A stretch of DNA of 24,154 nucleotides from positions 34,578 through 58,731 of the forward strand of contig BRYA01000214.1 of assembly GCA_030267965.1 (NCBI GenBank), read 5' to 3'. The notes beneath the pieces are model-generated. The model did no database searches, was not told the DNA's origin, and was given only the letters and a program-made list of their open reading frames with translations. Positions 8,741-17,890 of this stretch are shown in pieces; positions within the stretch are counted from its first letter, which is position 1; each line of letters begins with the position of its first letter. The DNA is from Triparma columacea. Its lineage: Eukaryota > Sar > Bolidophyceae > Parmales > Triparmaceae. A program made the translations under genes and the position numbers.

Positions 8741-11478
8741 CTACTCCCCGTCATCGACCTTCTTCTCTCCACCACCCCTCTCCCTCTCTGCCATGATATC
8801 CTCAATCCACTCCCTCCTAACTTGCGTCACCCCCCTGATCCAATTTCTCTTGGTAACCACCATCTCGCAATACACCACAGCAGTCGGCGCCGGGTTCCTC
8901 TGGAACATGAAAGAGCTCGGATGCACGCTTACATCCACCTTGCCCTTCATTGTTAAGTACTTCGACTTCCTATCCGCCCCCTTGTTAACGCCACTGGAAT
9001 CACGTTTCCGAGATCCCCCCTCAACAACCTCGGTTTTCTCCACCCTAACCGCAGCGTTATCCGCCAGCCCCTCGGCTATACACTTCAAGAAATTTTCGTA
9101 ATCCTCCTTTCTTCCGCCCTTTCCCTTCTTCACAGTCGTCCCAATCGCTCCCCCCCCCCTCTTCTCCATTCTTATCCCGAGCCCTCCCTTCCTTTTGTCC
9201 CTCCCAACAATCTCCTCCAGCTGCCCTTTAACATCTTTCGCCTTCCCCAGTGCCCTCCCATTCACCCAGTTCCTATCGCACCACTCTGGATGTCCGACCT
9301 TCTGCGAAAGGCGATGCGTTAGTGGGTTATGCCGTGTTTTGATGGCTGGCACAGTGCCTTCTTCATATTCACCCAATCTCACCTTCCCCTTGAAACCGCT
9401 GACCATCTGCTTGTATCTCCCCCTGCTCACGTTATCCCCCTTTAAGTACAAACACTCCTCTTCCCACAGATTGTACAAGTTCACCAAAGTTGGCACGTCC
9501 CCCTCGTGACACCTGAACCTCCCGTGCGCCCCTGCTGCGTCCTTCTGTTTCTCCTCCCCATCCTTCGGTTTTACCCAAACATTCTCCACCCCCGCCATCG
9601 CCGTTGCAGTGAGTACATCCGAGGTCACCTTATTGCCACCGTACTTGGTGGCGCTCTTAACGATCATGTGGGCCCACTCCACGCCCGTTGGGAGGAGGGA
9701 CATTGCGTTCCCGTGAGGTGTGAGCTGCAGGCTGTCATCGAGGGCGCCGAGGGAGTGGAGCTTCATAAAGGCCGCATAAAGCTGGGGCTTCGTAGGAGGC
9801 TCCACGAACTGGAAGGTGCGGCAGTCGATGTTCATCTTCACGAGGGAGAGGACGGTCGAGGTGAGGGAGGTCCTAGACATCTCGGACTCCATTGTGTCGT
9901 TCATCGAGGTGAAGGCTTCCTCAGTGTAGAGTCGCAGGCACACCCCGTGCCCTGTCCTCCCGCATCTACCCATCCTCTGCATCGCGTTGGCCTTTGTAAC
10001 GCTCTCTATCATTAGGCTGGAGACACCCGTGGTGCCGTTGTAACGCTTAACCTTGCCAACCCCGCTGTCCACGACGAAGCCAACATTGGGGAGGGTCAGA
10101 GAGGTCTCAGCTATATTGGTTGAGATTATTACTCGCCGGGAAGCTTGAGAGGGGAGGGGGAGGAAGGGGAGGGACTGGAGGTTCGGAGGGAGAGAGGCAT
10201 AGAGGGGGAATACGAGACAGCCCGCGTAGGAAGTCGTTAGTGCTGTGACGTCCGTGCCGACGCCAGAGATATATTGGACGGTTGAGGTGGTTTCCAAGAT
10301 GTCGGAATTGAGCTTGGAGTTTTTTGTTTTCCCCTCGTCGTCTGTGCGTGCCTCATCCTCGAGTTTTGTGAGTTGCTTCTTTACCATATCCACAGCGTCA
10401 TCAATCTCCTCTTGTCCAGGTAGGAAAGCAAGCACGTCCTGTGATAAGCGAAACCATGAGGGAATGAGCGATAAAATATGAAGAGAGGTTTCGAATTTGA
10501 TACCCCCCCCCCCTCCCTGATATCGTCTACGCTACGTTCAATCTCACCTTCCCCTCGTTAGTTTCCCTGATAATTTTGACGATAGTGTCAACAGTAGCGC
10601 GAACGTAGTCCTCTACAGGTTCCTTTGTATAAAGCACGTCGACTGCGTGACTACGACCTGGTACATTGATGACCGGGCAGTTATCAAAGTACTGCGAGAA
10701 CATGTCCGTCGCGATAGTTGCTGACATTATCACGACCTTGAGTTGCCCTAACTTCAACCTTCTTGCTTGCTTCCTCATCTCTTTGTCCCCCTCTCCTGCG
10801 TCCTTTGGGCACTTCCCATTCCGAGCCTTCTGTGCGTCACGGAGCAACCCTATGATAACATCTGTGCCCACGCTCCTCTCATGTGCCTCGTCCACGATAA
10901 CAACGTCGTAGTTACAAAACAATCTACCTCCTAACCGAACCTCCCCCTGTGGCGCGCATGGGTTAGAGCGGCTGTTGCATCTGATCGCCTTTCTTTCATA
11001 GCACCAACTCGACCCCTTCATTCGCCCTTCCCTCTTCGAACCATCAACGAACCATCAACCTCACCTTCTTTTTCCCGTCCTCTACCCTCCCCCCCCCAAC
11101 CGTAGCCTCCCTCAGCATCATCCCGTCAGTGCAATACTTGACCACAGTCTTCTCACAGAACTTCCTGTCAAACCTAACGCTATACCCCACCTCCTCCCCG
11201 ACGTTTACCCCGAGGAGGCCGCACACATAATTGGCAACACTGGTGCAGGCGACGCGACGAGGCTGGGTTACGGCGATCCTCGCGCCAGGGAAACATTGGG
11301 ATATGTAAAATGGGACATGGGTAGTCTTACCGGAACCTGTGGAGGAGGTTAGGATCAGGGTGGGGTGGGAAAGGAGGGTAGTTTGAATGGTTGGGGCGTA
11401 GGGGTGGATTGGAAGGGTGGTAGGAGGAAGGGGAGGGAGGGGGGGGAGGGGGGTGGGTGGAGCCTCTCGTTTGGACAT
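8741..11478 (-). CDS. DEAH-box RNA helicase (DHX33/DHX35-like)
   Basis: Three exons on the minus strand: 11478-11065, 10946-10548 and 10438-8741, giving 836 residues. The introns (118 and 109 bp) are both phase 0 with AAG|GTGAG donors and CACAG acceptors. All superfamily 2 DEAH motifs are present: I, TGSGKTT (K51); Ia, TQPRRVA; II, DEAH at 157-160; III, SAT at 213-215; IV, LYASLP; V, TNIAETS at 378-384; VI, QRMGRCGRTG at 425-434. Motif VI has Met and Cys where QRAGRAGR is usual. HA2-like and OB-fold-like regions follow, ending with HPSSFMF and a typical WIRGVTQV stretch. There is no long RS, S1 or zinc-finger extension, so this is a minimal helicase. It resembles DHX33 in the SQYF...YTK region, suggesting ribosome biogenesis or mRNA processing, but orthology is uncertain. 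The second intron contains a 12-G run on the coding strand. Confidence 0.92.
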
Positions 11479-11632
11479 GGTAGAATAAGTGAAGGGGAGA
11501 GAGATTTTTGGGTGCGGGGGAATAAGAAGGGGACAATGAAAGTAGGCAGAAGGGCGGCGTGACTTCTGGCTTCCGTATCGCTGTGACTTTTGATTTTCCT
11601 CCTCTACTACTTTTTTGCTTCTTTGCCTTTTC

Positions 11633-11754
11633 CAATAATTTGTATAGCAACCGCAGATCGCCCTAAAAACTCGCCGTAGAGTGCCAACTTTCCGCGCAAA
11701 GGAATATTGCTATTCAACAGGAATCGAATCGAATCAGGACAAAAATCCAAACAG
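11633..11754 (+). repeat. Direct repeat copy 1: 5' region of the methyltransferase gene
   Basis: This stretch recurs at 13016-13143. The core 11633-11707 matches 13016-13090 at a constant 1383-bp offset with two mismatches. Beyond it the match continues with small indels through ATTCAACAGGAATCGA and ATCAGGACAAAAATCCAAA. It ends 28 bp before the methyltransferase ATG, so it probably carries core promoter and 5' UTR. Confidence 0.9.
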
Positions 11755-11782
11755 AGACTTGACATCGGCGACCAAGCTTACC

Positions 11783-12922
11783 ATGATCTCCAACCTCCTT
11801 CTACTCCTGGCCTGCATCATATCCACCGCCGAGAGTGACCCGTACAGCCTGCCCCTGATATTTTCCAATGATGCTGGGGAAACTTCCCTCCTCCTCGTCC
11901 CGATTGATCCCCACGACCCTGCCCCCGCCAATGCGCAGCTGAGCTCCGTCTTCCCTTCCAACTCCGGCAATGAGGTCCTGGACAGCGCGACTGCGCGGCT
12001 CGCGGCGCGCCGGGACGCGTGCCACTCCTCGAACTCCCCAGTCTTTTCCAGCATCCCTGTCTCGGCGACCAACTCGGTGAGCTGGGCTGAGAGAAGTGAT
12101 GGAGACAAGGGCGCCGACTAACTATCTGTCCACCCCCTCTTGCACTCGCGCGCACGCAGTACCACGTCGCTTCCCAACCAACTCCTGGTCCACGCTCTCG
12201 CCGTGGCGACGCTGGGTACCTGCTTCGACCGATGCGCGGCTTCGAGGACTTCTACGAGCTCGCAAAGGATATGGGGCTCAATGGCGTATACGCCGAGGTC
12301 GGGGTCTGCGACGGCAAGAGCAGCATGCGCTGGCTGAGCAAGTTCCCCATGTCCAAGATGCTCCTGGTTGACAGTTGGGACGCAGTTGATGCGTACACGG
12401 CGGAGGATGGGGAGCGGAATCTGCAGACGACTCTGCAGAACCTCGCGCCCTTCCCGCAAGACAAGTACGAGATCCTGCGCATGACCTCTCTCGAGGCCGC
12501 AGCTCTCGTGCCAGACGGAGCCCTCGACTTCATCTGTACGTGCGCGAGAGCGAAAGAGCGCAAAATATGGCTGCGAGCATGCGGCGGTAGCTCGCGAAAC
12601 GAGCGCAAAAGAATTCTGCAGCCCCGCCACGAACAACATACCTGTCTAACCGCCCGTTCCACTCGCAGATATCGATGCCGGGCACTCGTATGCAGACGTG
12701 CGTGCGGACCTGGAGGCGTGGTGGCCGAAGCTGAAGCTGGGCGGCATCCTCGCGGGGGACGACTACTACAACGGGTACGTGCCGGCGGCGGGCTACACCT
12801 TCGGGGTCAAGGACGCTGCGGACGAGTTCTTCGCCTCGATCAACCACCGCTTGTACCTGACAGGATTCGCCGACCCGAGAGAGAGTGTCTTTCAGACCTA
12901 CTACGCGCTCAAGTGTCTGTAA
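11783..12922 (+). CDS. SAM-dependent class I methyltransferase (Methyltransf_24 type) with signal peptide
   Basis: Three exons, 11783-12076, 12160-12535 and 12669-12922, encode 307 residues. The 83-bp intron is phase 0 and the 133-bp intron is phase 1; the second join rebuilds a tyrosine codon in a conserved DFIYIDAGHSY block. The start is the ATG at 11783, which opens a signal peptide (MISNLLLLLACIISTAES); an in-frame ATG at 11681 lies inside the direct repeat and is rejected. About 100 poorly conserved residues precede the catalytic domain. That domain has the SAM-binding loop EVGVCDG at 144-150, the acidic VDSWD strand end, IDAGHSYADV from about 225, and a GGILAGDDYY strand typical of Methyltransf_24 enzymes. 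The substrate is unknown. The leader implies ER, secretory or plastid location. Candidate AATAAA signals lie at 12939 and 12961. The gene is bracketed by the 125-bp direct repeats. Confidence 0.85.
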
Positions 12923-12938
12923 TGATGCACCTAGAGAT

Positions 12939-12966
12939 AATAAATGTGATGTTGTAGAAAAATAAA
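12939..12966 (+). promoter_or_regulatory. Candidate poly(A) signals of the methyltransferase gene
   Basis: AATAAA occurs at 12939-12944 and again at 12961-12966, 17 and 39 bp after the stop codon. Algae do not always use this hexamer, so this is a weak call. Confidence 0.35.
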
Positions 12967-13015
12967 GGGGAATAAAACATACATGGGTGGCCCTTTTCCT
13001 CCTTTTTTGCCTTTT

Positions 13016-13143
13016 CAATAATTTGTATAGCAACCGCAGATCGCCCTAAAAACTCACCGTAGAGTGCCAACTTTCCACGCAAAGGAATATAAGTTACTAT
13101 TCAACAGGAATCGAAATCGAATCAGGACAAAAATCCAAAACAG
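13016..13143 (+). repeat. Direct repeat copy 2: 5' region of the alpha/beta hydrolase gene
   Basis: Second copy of the 11633-11754 repeat, here ending about 90 bp before the hydrolase ATG. Differences from copy 1 include G-to-A changes within CTCGCCG and TCCGCGC, a few extra bases after GGAATAT, and single-base insertions downstream. The C/T-rich stretch just upstream (TTTTCCTCC...TTTTTTGCC) is also loosely shared. Confidence 0.9.
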
Positions 13144-13232
13144 GATAATCAGCGCCCCACTCTCTCAAGATACCACCCTTCCCAACGCCTCCTGCCCCTT
13201 CCTACCCCCTCCCACGCTCTTCCGACTCTTCA

Positions 13233-14381
13233 ATGTCTCTTCCAATCCTCCTCTCTCAATCTCATCTCCTCCCCTCAACCTCAATTGAAACTACCCACAC
13301 CATCCCCCGCTCCCTCCGCCTTTCCCCCCTCATGACGCGCCTGGTAAACAAGTTGCGGAGATCAAAATACGCAGCTATGATAGCAGATGGAGCCGTGCTA
13401 TTCGCCAGTCCATTCATCCTGACGTCTCAGGGATTAAAGGGTTGGTGTTACTTCAAGTCGGCCCACTTCTCCCCCTCCAAGTTCCAGGTGATAAACTACA
13501 TGAGTGACTTACCGGGTGACCGCCGCCGCAACAGGATCTACGCATCCAAATGCCACTACATGAGTGACTTACCGGGTGACCGCCGCCGCAACAGGATCTA
13601 CGCATCCAAATGCCCTTTGCCCGCTCCCTCCCCGTCGTCCTCCAAGCCCTTCTACCTTTTCGTCCACGGGGGCGCATGGGGTACGGGCCACCCGCTGTTC
13701 TACAAGACGTTCTGCCTCGTTCTTAATGAGCGCGGTTACGACGCAGGGGTAATTGGTTACAATTTAGGACCGTTTAACAGCGCGACGGGTCAGGCGGAGG
13801 AATTGGAGATGGGGATAAGAAGTTTGAGGGAGATGGGGAGGGACGTAGTTGTTGTTGGGCATAGTAGTGGGGCTCACGTGGGGATCATCGCATCGTTAAT
13901 GTCCAGGTACTGCTGGAAGGGGACGGAAGAGGGGTGGGGGAGGGTAAAGGGGTTCGTGGGGCTGAGCGGGGTATACGACATCCCAATGCATTATGATTAT
14001 GAAGCTAGGAGGGGGCTGGAGCAGCTGAGCCCGATGCAGCCGGCGAACGGATGGACTAGATTAGGGATGAGGAGGAATGCGGTCAAGGAGATTTGGGATG
14101 GTATCATTGCGAGGGGGGGGAAAGGAGAAGGGAGGTTCGATATTGTGTTGGTGCATGGGATGGTCGATACTACCGTGCCTTTCACGCAGAGCAAGATTTT
14201 GGGGGATTACGCTAGGGGGATGGATATTGGGGGGGGGAAGGTCACGGAGGTTTATGGGGATTGGGACCACCAGGATCCCGCGCTCATGTTCTGCTTTGGG
14301 GGGGAAGGGGTGGAGGTTGTTATGGAGGTTATGGAGGGGAGGAGGAGGGAGGAGGTGATTGTTGTGGGGAGTAAAATGTAA
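13233..14381 (+). CDS. Alpha/beta hydrolase (kynurenine formamidase / ICME-like esterase)
   Basis: Single exon, 382 residues from the ATG at 13233, the first ATG after the repeat. The in-frame ATG at 13332 is an alternative start. It is a serine hydrolase: oxyanion-hole motif VHGGAWG, nucleophile elbow GHSSGAH, a GLSGVYDI strand, a likely catalytic Asp in HGMVDTTVP, and the catalytic His in GDWDHQDP. The HGGxW plus SGVYDIPxHY pattern recalls isoprenylcysteine methylesterase and kynurenine formamidase relatives; the substrate cannot be assigned. A hydrophobic segment near residues 48-63 may anchor the protein. Before the core lies a perfect 20-residue tandem duplication (each copy has YMSDLPGDRRRNRIYASKC) from a 60-bp DNA duplication. 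The coding strand is C/T-rich at the start and strongly G/A-rich at the end. It may share promoter logic with the upstream methyltransferase through the direct repeat. Confidence 0.87.
   Translation: MSLPILLSQSHLLPSTSIETTHTIPRSLRLSPLMTRLVNKLRRSKYAAMIADGAVLFASPFILTSQGLKGWCYFKSAHFSPSKFQVINYMSDLPGDRRRNRIYASKCHYMSDLPGDRRRNRIYASKCPLPAPSPSSSKPFYLFVHGGAWGTGHPLFYKTFCLVLNERGYDAGVIGYNLGPFNSATGQAEELEMGIRSLREMGRDVVVVGHSSGAHVGIIASLMSRYCWKGTEEGWGRVKGFVGLSGVYDIPMHYDYEARRGLEQLSPMQPANGWTRLGMRRNAVKEIWDGIIARGGKGEGRFDIVLVHGMVDTTVPFTQSKILGDYARGMDIGGGKVTEVYGDWDHQDPALMFCFGGEGVEVVMEVMEGRRREEVIVVGSKM
13495..13614 (+). repeat. Perfect 60-bp tandem duplication, in frame
   Basis: 13495-13554 and 13555-13614 are identical over 60 bp with no spacer. 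The unit is a multiple of three, so the frame is kept and 20 residues are added to the hydrolase upstream of its catalytic core. Perfect identity points to a very recent event or an assembly error. Confidence 0.97.
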
Positions 14382-14397
14382 GACGTGGCTGAGCAAT

Positions 14398-14403
14398 AAT
14401 AAA
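14398..14403 (+). promoter_or_regulatory. Candidate poly(A) signal of the alpha/beta hydrolase gene
   Basis: AATAAA lies 17 bp after the stop codon, the same distance as the first AATAAA after the methyltransferase stop. Weak call. Confidence 0.35.
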
Positions 14404-14449
14404 TTGGTAATGTGATTGCCATTTTATTATATTAAAAAATAAATGTTGA

Positions 14450-14508
14450 CCCGTTGAAGATTTAAAATGTCATATATATTAAACACGACATTTAAAATCT
14501 TCAACGGG
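14450..14508. terminator. Perfect 22-bp inverted repeat between convergent genes
   Basis: Arms 14450-14471 and 14487-14508 are exact reverse complements over 22 bp, around a 15-base AT-rich loop. The hairpin lies 69 bp past the hydrolase stop and 12 bp from the SET-gene stop, so both transcripts could form it in their 3' UTRs. It may help 3'-end formation or mRNA stability for both genes, or be a remnant of a small MITE. The structure is certain; the function is inferred. Confidence 0.7.
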
Positions 14509-14519
14509 GTTAAACCCTT

Positions 14520-15934
14520 TCAATCCACGCTCTCCATAGCCCCCTCCTTTACCATCTCAACCTGCACCTCCACCTGCACCTCCTCCTGCTTTCCTCCAGT
14601 TTCTTTTTCCTTGGCTTCCCTCACAACCCCAAGAGTGGTCGATAGTATCTGTAGTTCGCTCTCCGCGTAAATTCTCGCGAATTCGTAATCTTCTTTCTCC
14701 TCCTCTACCCCCTCCCTGTCCTCTATCCTTCCCGCGACCTCGAGGAGGGAGATCGCAACGTTCTGCGACATTGATTCCAGCGCAGCCTCGAGCGCGGATA
14801 GCGCGGACGCCTCAGATTCAGCGGAGATTGGGACCATAACGTCGGAAGGCAGGGAGGAGGGGGGAAGGGGTAACACCCTGAGTAGCGACAGAAGGGAGCA
14901 AGGCAAGCTGCCGTCCGATTTTAGCTGGAAAGGGGCGTTGGGGATGAAGCCCGGAAATGTCTCTTGCAACAACTTTGCCTTTTCCTCCCTCCCTGGAACC
15001 CCCTCTTGTAGCGGCACGTAAATGTCAACAAAGTCCTCCTTGTTGTCCTGAATGCTAAAGCCGTAGAACAGCAGGAGTTTTGAGTTGGGAACCGGGCCAT
15101 AATTAAGATGAACCTCGGCCCCTGCTTTTATCGGGGAGGCGCCAGAGTAGATATAAATGTCTGAGGAATCTGCGGAGTACTTGTAGTGGACTTCTGACTC
15201 TGACGAGTGGTTGAACATGTCCAAGAACGGGACTATCATCCTCTCCCTATTAACCACCTCCTCCCCGTCCCCACCACCGAAGTTAACGTCGGCACCCCTA
15301 GAATACACCGAGAACAGACTATGAACGTAACACTCAAGCGGGAAGTCCTCATCCACAGGGAAGTGAGGCTCCTCGTGGAGACTATTGTACTGCTTAAGAA
15401 GGGAGTTGAGGCGCTCGTGGTCCTGCTGGATTTGACCTTGGAGGACTTGGGTCGTGCGGAGGAGGGATGTACCACGAAGAGCATCGTAAGAGAGGGAGCC
15501 AGGGGCGAAGAAAATTGGCGACTTGTACGTTCGTGGGAACAGTTTGGCAAAGGGGTTGAAGGAGATAGTATCTAATAAGGCGGTAGTTCGACATAGGTGG
15601 ATTGCAACAGCGAGGAGGTCATCAGTGGAAAGGGAGGACGGCCCAGTGGGGGAGAGGAAGGAGGAGAGGGAGGAAAAAAGGGGATGAGAGAGGAGCTGCG
15701 TCTTAGAGAGGGTGGCAGACAAGGGAATTTTGGCAAGCACTGGGGGCCGAAAGAGAGAGTGAGTGAGGAGAAAGTTTTGAAGTATTTGGTGTGGTTGTGC
15801 ATCGACAGGTCGAAGAACGCACCAGTATTTTCTTCAATATCATCGCTAGAATAGACCCCACGTTTACCATCTTGCGAGAAGACGGCGAGGGAAGGATGCA
15901 GCGTGAACGAGGAGTAAACTGACGAGGCTGACAT
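14520..15934 (-). CDS. SET-domain protein lysine methyltransferase (Rubisco LSMT-like)
   Basis: Two exons, 15934-15823 and 15739-14520, give 443 residues. The 83-bp intron (donor GTGCGT, acceptor CCCAG) is phase 1, and the join yields DIEENTVLAKIP, the expected GxVxxxxI..GxVLxxIP opening of LSMT-type SET domains. Reading through instead meets a stop. The split SET domain shows RGVYSSDDI at the start, the catalytic-core FLDMFNHS motif, and YGPVPNSKLLLFYGF, matching the family's YGxKSNxxLLxxYGF. The C-terminal part is helical and Glu-rich and probably corresponds to the Rubisco-LSMT substrate-binding region. Relatives trimethylate lysines of Rubisco, aldolase or other non-histone proteins; the target here is unknown. 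No clear plastid leader is visible at the chosen start, so a cytosolic enzyme is possible, or an upstream exon may be missing. It is divergent from the MFS gene. Confidence 0.87.
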
Positions 15935-16118
15935 CAGGAGTGTGCTTTTGTGGTGGCAGAAAAGGCAAAGTCCTGAATAATTGTGTTATTTGCTGTTTAC
16001 AGAAAACAACGCATTTCAAAACGAAATTAAACCACCCTCGCGCCCCACTCCGCACCACCCACCGCGATCTATCCATCCCGCACCCTCTCATCCTGACCTG
16101 ACCCCTTTTTCTTCAACC

Positions 16119-17781
16119 ATGTCAGGAGACTCGGCTTCCACCTTCCCTAAGTCTGCAATAATAGCCGCCATACTAACAAAAACTTGCTTCAATAGGTAAG
16201 AGGGTGGGGCGCGGGGGGGGGGCGGGTTGTCATGTAATTTATTAGCCTCATGTCTCACAATAATCATTTCCTCCTCCCTGCTCCCCTCATTAAACAGCAC
16301 GATCCGATTCCTCTTCCCCTTCCTAGCTTACTTCGCTGAGGACATGGGTATATCGCTTGATAAATTCTCTCAAACTGTCCTGGTGGCCGCTGAAGTTTCC
16401 GCTCTCGTCGCGACATTTATGTCATCATGGGTTAGCAAGTACGGTTCCACAAAAATTTGTACTCTCTGTTGTATATTCGGTGGTCTCTCTAACGTTGGTG
16501 TCCTATTATTGCCGTCCAAGTTACAATCGACCTCTTCCCTAGTGATCCTTTGTTTGCTCCGTTTGATATTCGGAGTAACCTTCAATCTCCTAAACAGCTC
16601 GGTGCAGAGCAGCATTGTACACAACGTCGACGAGGGCGTTATAGGCAAGATAACAGGGATCGTTGAGAGCAGGTGAGAGAAGTCGCCGATTTTTGGAACA
16701 ACGATGACAACAAACCTCACTTTCCCCTTACGCTCGTCGTTCACCTCTCCGTTGCCTTCGTGCTTTTACAGCTGGACTATGGGTGCATTAAGTTTCGTTT
16801 TCGTCGGCAAAATCCTCAGCACCTACGGTTGGAAAGGTCCCTTCATCGTAAACGGCATCCTAATGTTACTAATGTCCCCCTTAATTTACAAGTACATGCC
16901 CCTCGACAGCGACAATCCTACTACTTCGAAGGTCGTTCTTGTGGCTTCTACGAATTCTTCAGGTGACGATGTTGTAGCATCTGTATGCCCAACGTCGTGG
17001 TGGAAGGAGGTGACATCTTGGAAGGTAATGTCACTCCTTGGTTGTCTCCTCTTGAGGGATGGTGGTATGTACCTTGTTCTATCTAGCTATAGTCTATGGC
17101 TGGAGGAGGACTGGGATTTCGAGGCTGAAGAGGCTGGTACGGCTTCGCTAGTAATATCGTTAGGTGAAGCCACGGCTGTTGTAGCCATGTCACTACTTTC
17201 AGATAGGATTGGACTGGAGAGAAACATGCTTGGGGTCACACTTTTGATCGTGCTTACTTCACTGGGGATTGGGGCGTTCGAGGGTAGCTCATTGTACGCG
17301 TCACTCGGGTTCCTGGGTCTGGGTTTCGTATGCTTTGAGTGGGGCGCTATTCTTACCATTGCGATTACGGGCTCCTCGGTGGAAGCAAGGTGAGGTCTTG
17401 GCAAGACGCATAAAAGTGGAGCGATGGGGAGGAGCGAAGAGGTGCAAATCTATATTGCAGCCTTCCATCACTACCAGACGGCGCCACATCTACATTTCGT
17501 AACCTAAACCCTTCCTCCCATTGCATCTCGCTCAATCAATAACTTCTCGCAGTGACGTTAGGATAATAATGCTAGCAATAATGTTCACAACAATGGCACT
17601 CGCCCGTTCCTTCTCCGCCATATTCGTCGACCTCCTCTTCTCCAATTACGGTATGAGAGGTATAGCATTAATCGCATCTGGCATGCAGCTATGTGGGGTT
17701 ATGCTACTAGCGACTAGAGGGACGGATAATATTAAGATTAAGGAAGGGGGGGGATGGGGATGGGAGGAAAGACAGATGTAA
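16119..17781 (+). CDS. Major facilitator superfamily transporter
   Basis: Four exons, 16119-16195, 16298-16672, 16772-17389 and 17553-17781, encode 432 residues. Introns are 102, 99 and 163 bp. All three are phase 2, fall after an AG, and rebuild a serine codon (AG|C, AG|C, AG|T). The protein has about 12 hydrophobic segments, an early cytoplasmic basic loop after the second helix (SSWVSKYGS), an ALSFVFVGKILSTYGWKGPF stretch typical of helix 5 in MFS carriers, and a second-half loop SDRIGLERN. A long hydrophilic loop (about residues 205-235) sits between the halves. It should move a small solute across a membrane by a proton-coupled or facilitated mechanism. I cannot name the substrate. The short C-terminal tail is Gly/Trp-rich. 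No targeting peptide is evident. Confidence 0.83.
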
Positions 17782-17851
17782 TTATGTCACCGGTACCCTC
17801 AAAAAACGACTTTTTTCGTGCACACTTTTCTTTTGTTACATTGTGGATGTC

Positions 17852-17870
17852 ATGAAAAAGTAGTTTTCAT
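17852..17870. other. Small hairpin in the convergent MFS / glutamate synthase spacer
   Basis: ATGAAAA (17852-17858) and TTTTCAT (17864-17870) form a 7-bp stem with a 5-base loop, in the 109-bp spacer between two converging genes. An A6/T6 hairpin lies just upstream near 17802-17817. Both could be chance in AT-rich DNA. Confidence 0.25.
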
Positions 17871-17890
17871 CTCTACCTCATTCTTCTTCC

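Noticed and set aside
12232..12957. 241-codon plus-strand frame across the methyltransferase
   Set aside because: Its first part is the true exon 2, but it then reads through the GTACGT...CGCAG intron into a wrong frame rich in Arg and Cys. Splicing restores the conserved YIDAGHSY block.
11633..13143. LTR retrotransposon with the direct repeats as LTRs
   Set aside because: The interior holds an intron-bearing methyltransferase, with no reverse transcriptase, integrase, primer-binding site or polypurine tract. The repeats lack clear TG...CA ends.
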